This document shows positions 34,954 through 47,544 of a DNA stretch of 64,000 nt, in pieces. The notes under the pieces were generated by a model that ran no database searches, was not told the DNA's origin, and worked only from the letters and a program-made list of their open reading frames with translations. The DNA is taken from assembly GCF_932294415.1 (NCBI RefSeq), contig NC_065536.1, positions 48,271,854-48,335,853 of the forward strand, written 5' to 3'. Position 1 is the first letter of the stretch. Each line of letters opens with the position of its first letter. The position numbers and the translations under genes were made by a program. This DNA comes from Quercus robur. Taxonomy: Eukaryota; Streptophyta; Magnoliopsida; Fagales; Fagaceae.

Positions 34954-36235
34954 TCATGCATAGTTCAAACGGAATATGTCATTAAACACGTAAAAGCTTC
35001 CCTGCGGTGTTGGTATCAAATGGAACATCTGAGCGCAGAAAGCGTGACAAGAAATTACAGTTAGAACAAAGAAACACAAGAATAAAAGAACTATTTCTTT
35101 TATTGTTAATTTACACACACAATAAGTGAAGAACCTACAATGTACCATTTGAACTAGAGATCATTCATCAGCACAAGAATAAGTTAATACATGAATACAT
35201 ATAATCATAAAACACGCACAAAGAATCAAAGATACAACATGTCAATTTAGGTTTATAATTATTTCAAGCAATGATTCTTAACCACATCATTAGTATATAG
35301 TTGGCTCGCACTTCATGCAAACCATTAACTATTAAAACATATAGGTCTAGAGGCCGCAGAGATTTAAATGCCATGATTCCTATATAAGAACAGAAATTGA
35401 ATAAATAAAAGCAAAAGGTTTAAGAGTCCAATAATAAGTACACCAAAAAATTCATAAAGGCTAGCATAAATACAAGCATAATCAGAATATCAAATGAACT
35501 CAGACATTGAATGCTCGTCTGCCTATCAAGGAGACCGAGTAATGCTACCGCCATAAATTATTTTACAACATTTTTACAAACCGTTAATATGATCAACTTC
35601 TTACTCATCTAGGCCCACCAATAACATCACTTCTTCATTTACCGATAATAAAAAAAGTTTATATCTCTGGCATTACTCTAAAAGACTAGATAGCTTTCAT
35701 ACCAAGAATCTCATTTTTTTTTTTTTTTTTATTTCACCATTAGCGAGTAACACAATCATTCCGATTCCGAAATCTAGAATGTGAACAATTGAGGGAGAAA
35801 AACATTGAAATCGGTACATTCAAAAGCAATATATTCATCCAAAAAGCAGACGATAAACCCTAGATCCGAACAAAAAAAAAAAAAAAAATTCAAAGTAGAT
35901 CTGAGGGATCTGGAATCCGATCGATTCGAAATAGGTACCTGGCTGAACTTGAGGGCGTGTTGTTCACCGGCGAGCTGGAGGTTACCGCTGACGAAGACGA
36001 GCATGCCGCCGGCGGGGCCAGAGGGCTGGCAATCGACGGTGGTGATGCTGTGTTGGCACTGCTGGAAAGGGAGGCTGGTGAGCTTGGCGACGATGTTTGG
36101 GGAGCCTTGGATCTTCTGACCCTCGAAAGTAAGCATGGACTCCTCTTGGTATAGGCTAGCCAATCCGGCACGATTCGCATCGAACGTTGTGTAATAGTGC
36201 TCCACGAATGCTCTAGCCAACTGGTCTGGATCCAT
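34954..36235 (-). CDS. NTF2: Nuclear transport factor 2 (NTF2)
   Basis: Two exons on the minus strand, 36235-35939 (99 codons) and 35028-34954 (24 codons plus stop), join in phase 0 to give 123 aa, the usual plant NTF2 length. The whole protein is the NTF2 cone fold. MDPDQLARAFVEHYY opens it, followed by LYQEESMLTFEGQKIQG, VDCQPSGPAGGMLVFVSG and the C-terminal TPQGSFYVFNDIFRLNYA. NTF2 carries Ran-GDP back into the nucleus and binds FxFG nucleoporins. The start is the ATG of MDPDQ; an upstream in-frame codon at 36256 gives a less conserved extension. A GA/CT repeat near 36317-36336 lies in the probable leader. Confidence 0.95.
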
Positions 36236-36316
36236 CTCTCCGCCGCACCAGATCACTGCCCCTCCTCCGCTTATACCTCACGCTACCAACAGAGAGCTAA
36301 GAGACAGCGAGAAAGA

Positions 36317-36336
36317 GAAAGAGAGAGAGAGAGAAA
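36317..36336. repeat. GA/CT repeat in NTF2 leader
   Basis: GAGAAAGAGAAAGAGAGAGAG-type repeat (CT-rich on the NTF2 strand) about 85 bp upstream of the NTF2 start. Pyrimidine-rich leaders of this kind are common in plant housekeeping genes. Confidence 0.7.
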
Positions 36337-36963
36337 GGTATCCGCGTTTTCTAGAATGGTTGGAAAAATCAAATTTTAATTGTGATAGAGAGAACGACTT
36401 TTTTCTATGTGCGTTTACCGTACGCTCGCCGTTAGAGAATTCTCGAGTCTAAACAAACTGTACTTATATTTTAGCTTAATTTTTGTCTATTTTAATGGGC
36501 GTAATTTTTAGATATAAATACACGTCTAAATTTTAGTTTACTATTTTAATCAAGCTTATCAAGATTGAGATCTTACACAACATTGATGAAAGGATTCAGG
36601 AATCGGTTCATAAGATCGATATCCTCATAATATATATTAAAGAAACATTGAACAAAAGTAATTTTTAACGCAAATTACTAATAAAATGCTAAGTATCAAA
36701 CTACAAATATATAAACAAAACTCTAAGATTTAACACCACAAACATACATAATGTCTCACATAAACAAGTCAAAGCAAACAACAATACCAAGTGTCTCACA
36801 TAATGTCAATGTCAATAGTCTCTCTCATAGCAGTGCCACCATCAGATTTCTCAGCTTCTCACACTCGTCCTCTATTCTCTAGTTTCTTTTCTTCTCTTAT
36901 CTTTATGCGATTTTGTTGATTAGGTTAAAGTGATGTCAAACTTAGATTTTTATTTTTGCATTT

Positions 36964-37918
36964 TGTTGGGTTAAAATGAATTGACCCCTTACAAATTAAT
37001 TAATTATCCAAATTAATTAATTAAGTTCAATTACATGCAATGGCGTGGAAGCAAAAACAAATCACTAATTATACTAAATGCAGCGGAAAATAAATTTGAC
37101 ACAGGTGATTTGTTTACGAATGGGGAAAACCATTGAGGCAAAACTCCACCGGGTGAATTTCAGGTCACCATTCCCAAGAATCCACTATTATCAATCACAA
37201 GCAGTTACAAATATAAGGAATCTTACCAAACCCTTTGGCCTATCCCGAAATATCAATTTACAGTTGAACCCTTACTCCAATACCTAATTGGACTTAGATT
37301 GTAGTGGCAATCTTTCAGTTCAATGCATGAATCCTAGTATGTGACTAACCAATAATGCACGGATCTAAGTACGTGACTAACACTAGCAACTTGAAGAAGA
37401 TGTTGGCTGCAAAATTCTTCACTTCATCAATAATAAAGATCAGGAAGCTCCTTGGTCACAAAACCCTTGGCATAAAAACGCAATAGCTTTTTCAGAGAAA
37501 ATGATGAACTAGGTCACTTTTTGCATTTGGTTATTCAAAAGATGTGTAACGGCCTTTAAAATAATCTTTATATATGTCTAGGGTTGTGAGAAAAGAAACC
37601 CTACACAAATACGTAGGAATATGCGTGTAATCAGATCTAAAAAGTTTGATTTTGTAATTCTCGACAGATACAGCTTGTGTTAAGCTTGTGTCGAGCTTCA
37701 ATATTAAATCTCAATAGAAAGGATTCTATCGAGACATCTGTCGAGCTTTAATGAACAACACTTCCTTCACTTGTTTTTTGGTTAGATTTGCATGGCTTCA
37801 ATACTTAACTTAATCACTTGTTTCTTGAAGTACTAAATCCATCCTAAATCTACCAAATTACAAATAAAATGGGTTTAGCCAAAGGATTAGCCAATTTACA
37901 TAAAATATGTCTCTAACA
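36964..37918. mobile_element. 955-bp solo LTR with 5-bp target duplication
   Basis: The unit starts TGTTGGGTTAAAATG and ends TGTCTCTAACA. It is bounded by CATTT at 36959-36963 and 37919-37923. TG...CA ends and a 5-bp target duplication define a complete LTR, and no internal retroelement sequence adjoins it. It therefore looks like the product of recombination between two LTRs. Repeated TCGAGCTT/TGTCGAG words occur near 37690-37750. Copia-type origin is likely but not proven. Confidence 0.75.
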
Positions 37919-38226
37919 CATTTTTATATTATTTTTATTTATCAATTTGGGCCGGGGCCACTAGGATGATCTTTTTACTACGTTTTTTAATAGTTTAGGG
38001 TCTTTGGGCTCCACTTAGAGGCTCAAAATAAGAATTTTTTTTTTCTTTTAATTTTCCTTCATAGCACAAGATCTTTGATATCACTATGGGATTAGGATCC
38101 TATTAAATCCCAATATCCAAATCAGGATCCCATGTAGATTCTACTTTGGTACATATCCTAGTAAGATCAATGATATTGTAGGATCTTAAGATCTAGAGGA
38201 TCCAGATCGGGATACTAATAACCATG

Positions 38227-40048
38227 TGTTGAGGACCAAAATTTGACAAGAAAGCCCATTCCATGAAAAGTAAGGAAAGACCATAGGCCTTAACAAAAAA
38301 AAGTTCAATTCATGAAGTTAAGAAGGACCATGAAAGCTCAAAGTCCCAAAAAGAAGGAAAAAGAAAGAAATAATAATAATAATAATAATAAAGAGGACCC
38401 TGACTTGGTTAGGCTAGAGGACATGCAGCAGGAAGAAGGATCTCAGTCAAGCCAGAGAACATGCAGTAAGAAGAATCAACATTAAGGCCCTAGGACCTTG
38501 ATGTGTCCTTTTGAAGCCTTGAAAAGAGAACCTTGGCTGACACATGGGAAAGCCAAGGTGTATATTCAGATTTCCAGCAAAAGCCATTAAAAAATCCAAC
38601 AAAACTAGGAATTATCTTTGTAACCCATGGTCCAAGCCCATGGGATCCCAAGTTGGTAGTAAGAGAGAAGTGTTTTGGTCGGTAGGGGATTGATTGCTGG
38701 TGAAAGGAGGATCCCAAAAGTTTCCCTTGGTTCATATATTTGCTTGGAATGCATGAACTAATGGAAAACTCTGTTCCTCCATATGCATGACATCTCCCCA
38801 CAATTTCATCTTAATTGTCATTTTCAATCAAAACTGTCATCCATTGCATTGAGCAGCCCATCCACTCCTTTAACTTTCCAAGAAGAAATCTTCCATTTGT
38901 TGCTAAAGCCAAACACCCCTTTTGAGTTATAATTGCCTAATTAAGTTAAACATCTGCCTAATGCACTTTTTCAGGCTCTAGATGACATGATTGTACCTAG
39001 CAGGCAAAGGAAGTCCTTGCCCGGGGTACCAGACCATGTCTACTATAAAAGGAATACTAAAGCATAGCAAAAAGGGGGGGGGGGGAAATGGGGATTCAGA
39101 TGGAGGAAAAATGGGAGAGTTCAAAAGTTCAAAAAGATAATTCTTTGAGCTTTAAGAGCTCAGCAAGGGAGAGAAGAGAGCCAAGGGGGAGGAATTCACC
39201 CCACATCCTTGAGATCATTCAAAATATCACTTAGCCTCCAAAGAAACATAGGCCAAAACATGCACACATCAGATATAACTCTCTCTCACAGAATCCTCCT
39301 CACTTGACTATCTTGGAAGACAATGCCCAAGCAAAGCTACTTGGACTTGAGTTCCAAATCTCATAACTCTTGTGCAAATGCACTAAGTTTGTGAGAATTA
39401 GGGCCAGGATCCTCGTGGTTGACTCATTCTTTTGAAATTTATTTACATATATGTATATGTATCAGAATGTATATCTTAATTTGAAAAAGACTAACAATTA
39501 TTTGAAGATATGTGTATTGTATAGTTGTTCTTGTGTAGGACCTATAGAGGTAAAGGGAATGGACAAAACTCCATTACATAATAAGCTTGGAGAAATATCC
39601 TATAGTTCAAGGAACCAGAGATTCTGGGTTCTATGGATTACAAACCTAGTACCCTTGGGAGCCATGACATCATGTTCGGGGTACCACAACATCATGCTCG
39701 GGGAACCAAGTGAAGGAACTCTTTTAAATGTTCACACAATAAAAGATAAGTCTTAAATATTCTATTTCAATCTCCTTCTCATTGTGAATATTATGAATAA
39801 TTATTTTACTTATTTCGTAATTGTAAATGGTCATTTTATGACATTAAAACACTTATAATGATATTTTATTACTTAGGAGGAAATCACATTTTTGCCTTGA
39901 GGAGTTTTATGTAATTTGCGCACAAATCGGTTCATATAATGACCCCAATAGGTGGTGGAGAACTAGACCCGGTTCAACCATTCATCCTTGGAGGCCTAAG
40001 ATCCCTTGTCATTAATGGACTTGGGTACTTTCCAAGAAAGGAACCACA
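38227..40048. mobile_element. Probable 1.8-kb solo LTR
   Basis: The stretch begins TGTTGAGGACC and ends GGAACCACA, with CCATG at 38222-38226 and 40049-40053 as a 5-bp target duplication. It has no significant coding frame. Repeated CGGGGTACCA-like words occur near 39018 and 39678. TGTTGAGGAC-type starts are common in large plant gypsy LTRs. The inverted ends match only at TGT, so the call is moderate. Confidence 0.45.
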
Positions 40049-40200
40049 CCATGTGTTTAAGAGTATTCACATCAGCGTTTCTTAAAAAATCCCCATTTTA
40101 CACTCGGAAAAACAATTTTATCCATTTTAGCATATCATTTCACAACTCACCTTACATCTCATCTCTTATTTTTCACATCACATCCAACACTATTTATTTC

Positions 40201-40223
40201 TCTCTCTCTCTCTCTCTCTCTCT
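40201..40223. repeat. (TC)n microsatellite
   Basis: A run of TC dinucleotides within a CCAACCC-rich stretch that matches no gene. Confidence 0.9.
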
Positions 40224-40794
40224 CAAACCCACATCAACCAAGAATAAACCAAACCTATTGTGACCAAACCCATATTAACCCATCATGTTGACCATGACCC
40301 ACCCACAACCCACCACAACAACCCATTGGTGTCGATCAACCCAACAACACACCAAATCAAACCACCCAAAATCATTAACGCACAAAAAACCTTATTGGCG
40401 TCAATCCAAAAAGCCAATTCAAACCACTCGTAGGCAAATTGATGTTCCCAACAATTCATTGAAGCAACCCAGCAAGTTTGAACTAGAAATTTTGAACTAG
40501 CAAGTTTGAATCGGAGGTTAGAGAGAGAGAGAGAATAAAAAAGCAATAGAAGCTACAGTTCATTGTATTTGACTTCTAAATTCTTTTAGGTATAGAGCCT
40601 TGAATGTAGAGGATTTTTTATTTTTATTTGGTTTATATAGATTATAGGGTTTGGGACTCAAAGTTAAACTTTGTGACTTGGTTGGTGTCATGCTTCTATT
40701 TGGCTTTACCTAAACAATTCATTTTGATTTATCTTGCTGATATCTGTCAAAACTATTTGGGTAAGATCACACATGTTTGAATTGGAAAACGAAA

Positions 40795-41130
40795 TAAAAT
40801 GAGATCCTCTTTGTTCTGAAGCTAAAATGGCTCTTCTTGCTATTAACGGTGCTTTGTTTGCTAGTATGGATTACATCATCATTGAGGGTGACTCTCTTAA
40901 TGTTATTGACCCCATTCAAAATTCTACCATTGCTCCTCATTGGACAATATCAAACATCATAAAGGACATTAATGCAGTTTGCTAAATTATTTTCTTGTAT
41001 TTCTTTTTTGTCATGGTGCTAATGCCATCTCCTCTCTCCCCTCCGTCGTTATGCAGGCAAAGAAGGTAGATGGCTGCAGCCTTGGATCTTTTCCTTAATA
41101 AAATTGTATTACTTAGCAAAAAGAAGAAAA
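40795..41130 (+). pseudogene. LINE RNase-H-like (RVT_3) fragment
   Basis: Plus-strand translation gives DPLCSEAKMALLAINGALF, then IIEGDSLNVI and WTISNIIKDI. This matches the EAxALLxAL helix and LEGDSxxVI strand of plant RVT_3 domains. A stop follows DINAVC, then a HGANA-like remnant in another frame and an A-rich tail (AAAGAAGAAAAAGAAAAAC near 41119-41137). It is a dead LINE 3' end. Confidence 0.6.
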
Positions 41131-41228
41131 AGAAAAACTTACATTATATAGTTTCGAACTTTTGTGTACGTTTAAGAGGTTTTTTTTAGTTAATAAGACC
41201 AACTATATTTTTGTTAAATGGATTTTTG

Positions 41229-41230
<2 letters not shown>

Positions 41231-41302
<72 letters not shown>
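41231..41302. repeat. (CT)n(AT)n compound microsatellite
   Basis: About 25 CT units run directly into about 10 TA units. The short frame across it is an artefact of the repeat. Confidence 0.95.
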
Positions 41303-41303
<1 letters not shown>

Positions 41304-42224
41304 CACTATATATATATAAGAGGATTCCCCTCTTTCAATTGGATTTTTACGTGATTTAAAAATGCCCTCATTAATGAAGGGTAACTTCATTTAGAAATAT
41401 GGTCATAAATGTCAAATAACAAATTTCATTTTAAATTCAAAAAAAGAATTCATAAAATTTAGGATTTTTTTCCCCTCACATTTAAAAAAGAAATTACAGT
41501 TACTACTTATCTTTAAAATTTATCCTTTTTATTTGTTTGAAAAAAAATATATTTTTAAATTATAATAGATACAAATTATTAACCTTTACTCAAAAAAATA
41601 GAAAGAGCCTTTGAGCATGCGCATGAGTGTGTGCTCAGAGGCTAGTATATATATTATTTTGATACAAACCTTGATATTATATAAACAACAAACAATCAAA
41701 CACTAAACAATCAAACACTGCATATAAAACTCAGGTATAATATTTTACTATTTTAATCATGATTCATGAATATCATTCTCTTTTCTTTTTTTTTTTTTCT
41801 TTTTTTGAGAGAATTTCAATTTATGGCGTTTGTTCCTGATGATAGCTCTTTATCATTAAACCAATACACCAATCAGTTTTTGGTATAGGTGGGGATTGAA
41901 CCCTATATCTCTTATATATCATTCTCATATATATATATATATATATATAGGTGGTCCCAGGACCACCTTGACTTGGGAAAAAGAAATAGTATATATAAAT
42001 TTCAAAAAATCTATGATTTTTTATCTTAAAAAAAATTTGTGACCACCCTAAATTCTTTTGGGCTCAACATAATTAAATTTTGAACAAAATTTGGCAACAA
42101 ACTTGATTATAGTCTTGTAGACTAAGTTTACAACTTCACTCAACATTTTTTTTTATTGAATGTGAATTTTGACAAATTCATTATTGGATTACATTTTTTT
42201 TCTTACATCCTCCATACTTGCAAG

Positions 42225-42963
42225 ATTTCAAAAAGATCAAAAATCAATAGCTATGTCATCAATCAAATTTTTAAATTTTGAGTTTTTGTAGTATAAAATT
42301 ATACATAAAAAATAAGTTTATGAACTAAATAATAAGTAATATCTGACTGACATCAAATTTGACATGTGTTTTAAGATCATAAAGAATATGCAATTCAATG
42401 GTTAGATTTTCAAAATATATAGTCATATTAATTTGTTTAATGAGAGTTGTAGCATTAGCTTGCAATTAAATTTGTAGCCAAATTTTGTCCTTAAACCTTA
42501 GTCCCTTTAACAATATATAAGGTCTTTACAAACAAAAAGAAAAGGCCAAAGAAAAATTTTATTTAACTAAAATTTTGAAAGAGATTTAGCTTGCAGTATG
42601 GATAATGAGACTATCATACAACGATTTTAAAATAAGAAAATTCGTAGAAGGAAATTGTAAAACTTTATGTATTTGCGTGTTTTTTTTTTTTTGGTCAATA
42701 TATGAAGTTCTCTTTTTATTAGATTTTTTATAATTTAAGTTTCTTAATCGCCATCCTTAAAAAAATTCCTAAAGCCGCCACTAGAACTAGTAACAACTTT
42801 CTACATTGGTTTTGTTGTGAAACTGTTGTACTCGCAGTACTACTCTTTTATACATGGTTTGTATAGTAAAAAGGAAATTGTTATAAAATTTAATTTATTG
42901 TAAATCATAGATGATTTTCAAGATTAAAAAAATGTTGACATCAAATTACAAGATTTCAAAAAG

Positions 42964-43008
<45 letters not shown>

Positions 43009-43303
43009 AATAGCTATGCCATCAATCAAATGTTTAAATTTTGAGTTTTTGTAGTCTAAAAATATACATAAAAAAATAAGTTTATGGATCAAATAATGAA
43101 TAACATTTGATTGACATCAAATTTGACATGTGTTTTAAGAACATAAAGAACATGCAATTTAATAATATGCAGTCATATTAATTTGTTTAATGAAAGTTGT
43201 AGCCTTAGTCTACAATTAAATTTGTAGCCAAAGTTTGTTCTTAAACTTTGGTCCCTTTAACAATATATAAGGTCACAAACAAAAATAAAAGGCCAAAGAA
43301 CAA
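42225..43303. repeat. Duplicated 330-bp AT-rich segment
   Basis: Copy 1 (about 42225-42555) and copy 2 (about 42946-43303) share long matches, e.g. GACATCAAATTTGACATGTG and CCTTTAACAATATATAAGG, with small differences. Copy 2 has a long poly(A) tract (42968-43006) inside it. Copy 2 abuts the truncated end of the gypsy element. Confidence 0.75.
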
Positions 43304-43309
43304 TCATTG

Positions 43310-43874
43310 AGTTATTGGTCGTAGGGAAGTCTAGACGGACCATGCATTTGATCTTATCTCCTTCTAGGCTATGGAGAATTACGCTAGCTCTGCCTGCTTG
43401 CTTATTAGAGGATCCGTCTGTGTGGATGCTCCATTGTGGGACCTCTTTTGACCCCTGGCTTTCTTCGTTAGTGAATTCCGCAATGAAGTTGGCGACCGCC
43501 TATCCCTTAATGGCCGTACGCGGGCAATACTAAACGTCAAACTCACTCAGTTTTATTGCCCATAGTGTCATTCGCCCAGCAGCTTTGGGACTGTTTATTA
43601 CTCGTCATAGAGGCTTGTTAGTTAATACGATGATAGTGTGGGCCTAGAAATATGGCTTTAGTTTATGGGCCGCTATAACCAAAGCGAAGGCAAGTTTCTC
43701 TATTGGTGCGTATCTTTCTTTCACGCCTCTGAGCACTCGACTTGTGTAATATACGGGCTTCTGTACCCTGTCTTCTTCCCTGACTAAGGCTGCGTTGACG
43801 GCTGCCGAGGATACTGCCAAGTAGAGAAATAGTTCTTCCCCGGGCTGGGAAGGACTTAGCAGCGAAAGGGACAT
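43310..43874 (-). pseudogene. Gypsy RNase H region
   Basis: The first part gives EELFLYLAVSSAAVNAALV and PVYYTSRVLRGVKERY, then EKLAFALVIAAHKLKPYF, the usual Ty3 RT-linked RNase H. The second part, down to about 43310, reads IHTDGSSNKQAGRASV and LDFPTTNN, the extra RNase H of Tat elements. The sequence ends there. Nonfunctional by truncation. Confidence 0.7.
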
Positions 43875-43899
43875 AAGGTAGGTCTTTAGATCCTCGAAT

Positions 43900-44650
43900 G
43901 CCTACTGACACTCGGCCGTCCATTCAAAAGATTTCTTTAGTGTGTGGAAGAAAGGTAGGCATTTATCCCTTGCCCTCGGCATAAATCTGTTCAGCGCTGC
44001 TACTTTATCGTTGAGGCTTTGTATTTCTTTTACGTTCCTTGAGGGTGTCATCTCTATTATGGCCTGGATCTTGTTTGAATTGGCCTCGATACCCCTCTGA
44101 GACACCATGAACCCTAGGAATTTTATTGCCATCACTCTGGAGGCACACTTGCCTAGGTTGAGCTTCATGTTGTAAGAATGAAGGGTGTTGAATGTTTCCC
44201 TAAGGTCGTGCAAGTGATCTTCCTCTCTTTGGCTTTTCACTAGCATGTCGTCAACATAGACCCGGACATTTCTCCCAATCTACTGTGCAATTATCTTATT
44301 CATGAGCCTCTGATATGTCGTGCCTACATTTTTTAGGCCAAATGGCATTACTTTATAGCAGAAGAGGCCCTGGCTAGTAATGAACGAAGTCTTCTCCTAA
44401 TCTGCTTCGTCCATCCTGATCTGGTTGTAGCCCAAAAAAGCATCCATGAAACTTAATAACTAATGTTGAGCCGTAGAGTCAACCATAACGTCAATCCGTG
44501 GGAGGGGGTAACTATTTTTCGGGCATGCCTTATTCAAGTTGGTGAAGTCTACGCACATCCTTCATTTATCACTGGCTTTTTTGACCATCACCACGTTTGC
44601 CAGCAAGTTGGGGTAGTAAACCTCCCTAATGACATTCGCCTCTTGTAGCT
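43900..44650 (-). pseudogene. Gypsy reverse transcriptase remnant
   Basis: The conserved FMDAFLGYNQIRMDE segment, the MPFGLKNVG motif and the catalytic YVDD box (about 44244-44256) are visible on the minus strand. They are followed by KLNLGKCA and KFLGFMVSQRGIEAN. In-frame stop codons after the DEAD-like segment and after IIAQ break the frame. Confidence 0.75.
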
Positions 44651-45221
44651 TGTGAACTTCTTTTGCTATAGCTTGATCTCATTTTGGGGTGAATACTCGC
44701 TTCTTCTAACGGATGGGTGTAAAGGAGGGTGACATGTTCAGTTTGTGCACCATGACCGAAGGGTTTATTCCCAGCATGTCTTTATGGCTCCAAGCAAATA
44801 CATTCCAATTATCCTTTAGAAAAGTTGTTAGTGCTTGGCGGACCGTTAGGTTGGCGAGGGTACCAATCCTTGTTATTCAATAATTCCTGGAGTCCCCGAG
44901 AAATATCTCTTCAAACCTTTCAACAAGCTCTGTCACCGTTTGATGTCTTCTATGTTCATGGCCTGGAGGTGGTCGTCCATCTCCATTATAGCTATGTAGC
45001 ATTTGTGCACAACTACCTGATTTACGCGCAGCTCTCCTACTCCATAATTTGTAGGGAACTTGATCATTAAGTGGTAGGTTAAGGTTACAACCTTCCATGA
45101 ATTGAGGGTAGGTCGTCCCAAGATGGCATTATAAGCGAATGAGCAGTCGACCACAAGGAATGTTACGTTCTTAGTGATCTGCTGGGGATAGTTGCCCATC
45201 ATTACAAATAATGTGACTGCA

Positions 45222-45581
45222 TCAAGAGGGAACACCCTCGTTCCTCCAAAACCAATGAACAGAGTGTTCGTCGGAACTAGTCGGCTCTTTGTTAATCCTC
45301 ATCTGTTGGAATGCTAGGTAGTAAAGGATGTCCGCCAAGCTGCCATTGTCAACCAGAACCCGGTGCGTGTTGTAATCCCCTACTTGTATGCTAACGACAA
45401 GTGCATCGTCATGTGGGTGGTGAAGACGTCGGGCATCTTCTTCCAAGAATCTGATGATGGGGTTGTCTATCTGCGCCATTTTAGGTACAGAACTCGTCAG
45501 CTGGACATTCTGAACAATCCTGAGATAAGTTTTACGGGCCTTTTTGAAGGACCCGGTAATCATCGTGCCCCCTACAATCAT
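45222..45581 (-). pseudogene. Gypsy protease region
   Basis: The LVDNGSLADILYY motif carries the DNG active-site triad typical of Tat-type proteases (in place of DTG/DSG). The spacer and ILGRPTLNSW motif follow at 45235-44933 in another frame. Downstream it leads into the reverse transcriptase remnant. Confidence 0.7.
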
Positions 45582-45638
45582 TCTTATATCTCTTATGGGT
45601 GGCCTAGGGTGCTCATTCTCCCGTCGAGGAGCCTGCTC

Positions 45639-46690
45639 TTAAGGTGGGTTCGTCCTCTCCTTGTTGATGAACCTCTGCAGCTTTCCTTGTCTGATAAGGG
45701 TTTCAATTTGTTGTTTTAAGTCGTAACAGTCAGCTGTGTCATGGCTGTGATCACGGTAGAAGCAGCAACACTTGTCTCTAGACCTCTTATTTGGATCTCC
45801 TTTTAGCTTGCCGAGGAAGGTCAGGGCTCTTTCGTCCTTATTTTGCATCAAGACTTGGTCGATCGGGGCAGTCAGCGGTGTGAAACTTACGAATTTTCTC
45901 GTGGGGGGCTTGGAACTCCTGTCCTCTCGCTGTTCTTCGGTCCTAGCCATCTTCCGTCCCCTATCCTGCCGTACATCCTCCTGTCTTTCCCGCTTCCTCA
46001 GCTTTTCTTCTCGGGCCAGCAACGCATCTTCTACGTTCATGTACTTGGTTGCCCTGTACAGTACATCTGACATAGTTTTTGGGTCCTTTTTGTATAGGTA
46101 GAACAGGAACTTACTCTTTTGTAATCTGTTCATGAAGGCAGCCACGAGTATCGGATCGTCTGCTTCATTGATCAAGAAAGCCTCTTTGTTAAAACGGGTG
46201 ATGTAGGACCTCAGCATCTTGTCCTCCCGCTGCTTAATGTTCATCAAGCATGCAGTTGACTTCTTATACCTGTGCCCCTCGATGAAGTGTGAGCCGAATT
46301 GGGCACTTAACTTCTTGAAAGTACTAATGGAGTTAAGCATCAGCCTGCTGAACCAGATCCTTGCGGATCCCTTCAACGTGGTGGGGAAGGCTCAGTACAT
46401 GATCTCATTTGGCACCCCTTGAAGGTGCATTAAGGTCTTAAAAGACTCCAAGTGAACTAAGGGGTCCTTGGGTCAATCATAATTTTCCACCTATGGCATA
46501 TGAAACTTCGATGGGAGGGGGATGTAGTGACAGACGTGAATGGTGAATCAGTCAGATGGACCAAATCATTAAGGTCACTAGACACCCGTCCTCTAAGTGC
46601 ATTCATCATAAAGTCCATCCGTTCCTTCATCATTTGCATCTTGGCGACTATATGAGGTGGAACCGTATTTGTGATGGATGGATGACTCAT
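45639..46690 (-). pseudogene. Gypsy gag remnant
   Basis: The 46376-45639 frame carries the retrotransposon gag core (ARIWFSRLMLNSISTFKKL, KQREDKMLRSYITRFN) and a zinc-knuckle-like end (CCCFYRDHSHDTADCYDLKQQIE). The N-terminal part (DFMMNALRGRVSSDLNDLVH) is in the frame ending at 46457. The two parts are separated by a break near 46380-46460. Confidence 0.75.
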
Positions 46691-47026
46691 GTCCTGTCAC
46701 TCTGGCCTGCTTGGGGCATCGCTTCCTTCCGACCCTTCTTGGTTCCTTCTCTTAATGCTGGTGCCTTCTTTTGTCTTCCTTTTAGGTATCCATTGCTATG
46801 TTCTTCTGGCATAGCTGTTCCTCTAGGTCATGATTTTGCTTGATGAGATGTTCCATTGTTGTTGTGAGGGTTTGGACTTGCCTCTCCAGGGCAGTGGGTC
46901 GCGGTTCGTCGCCCTGATTGTTGGTTGTGGTTTCCATCGAACGAGTAAGTATCATGCAACTTTTTGTCCGGGAAGCGATGAATGTAGCTTATTTCCTGAT
47001 CAATGGTTCCCACGGACGGTGCCAAC

Positions 47027-47534
47027 TGATGATACTAGAAATTGTCAGTACGCCACATGATACTCACGTGCTTGAAATGATGCTTGCAAAACAACATTAG
47101 AGAAAACCCTAAAAAAGTACCGGTGTGATACCAGCCAAAGACTCTCTAAAGATTAAGTCAGAAAACCTTTCTACAACTCTAAAGTGCCAGAGCTGGGGTG
47201 AATTATGTGTACCTTATTTTCTGAGAGTCTTTGGGTTTTTATAGTAGTGTAAAACCGACCTTCCTTTCTTGCGTGGGAAGGCTTTTCCTTATGGAGAAGA
47301 TCATCATTAATGGGCATATATTGCGGGATCCTTCCTATACTAAGATTCTATTCATATTGGGACTCTATTGACTAAGTTCAATCATAGGACGCAAGTTATT
47401 TCCATCTAGGGTTACTTGAAGGTTACTTAAACCATGCCATGTGGCCTTGAGATCCATCCACCTTGAGATCCGTCCACCTCACATCCGTTCATCCTGGGCC
47501 CGTACGCTATTGGACCATTGGTCTAGCATCGTCA
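47027..47534 (-). repeat. 5' LTR of the gypsy element
   Basis: The 508-bp unit has inverted ends TGATGATACTAG and CTAGCATCGTCA (10 of 12 matching). On the minus strand it is followed at 47026 by GTTGGCACCGTCCGTGGGAAC, a primer-binding-type sequence typical of Tat/Athila elements. The partner LTR is absent. Confidence 0.75.
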
Positions 47535-47544
47535 AGTTTATTTA

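Larger units (their letters stand above)
43304..47534 (-). mobile_element. Truncated Tat-type Ty3/gypsy retrotransposon
   Basis: On the minus strand the order is LTR (47534-47027), primer-binding-type region, gag (about 46690-45639), aspartic protease (about 45520-45290), reverse transcriptase (about 44600-43900) and RNase H (about 43870-43310). The element stops inside a second RNase H domain, so integrase and the other LTR are missing. The gag-protease-RT-RH order and extra RNase H fit the Tat branch of plant Ty3/gypsy. Stop codons and frameshifts interrupt the polyprotein. Confidence 0.85.

Noticed and set aside
35805-36180. Frames overlapping NTF2 exon 1 on both strands
   Set aside because: They are alternative frames of the NTF2 exon. 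The exon translation matches NTF2 over its whole length.
43315-46843. Plus-strand frames opposite the gypsy element
   Set aside because: They are antisense shadows of gag, protease and RNase H frames that read clearly on the minus strand.
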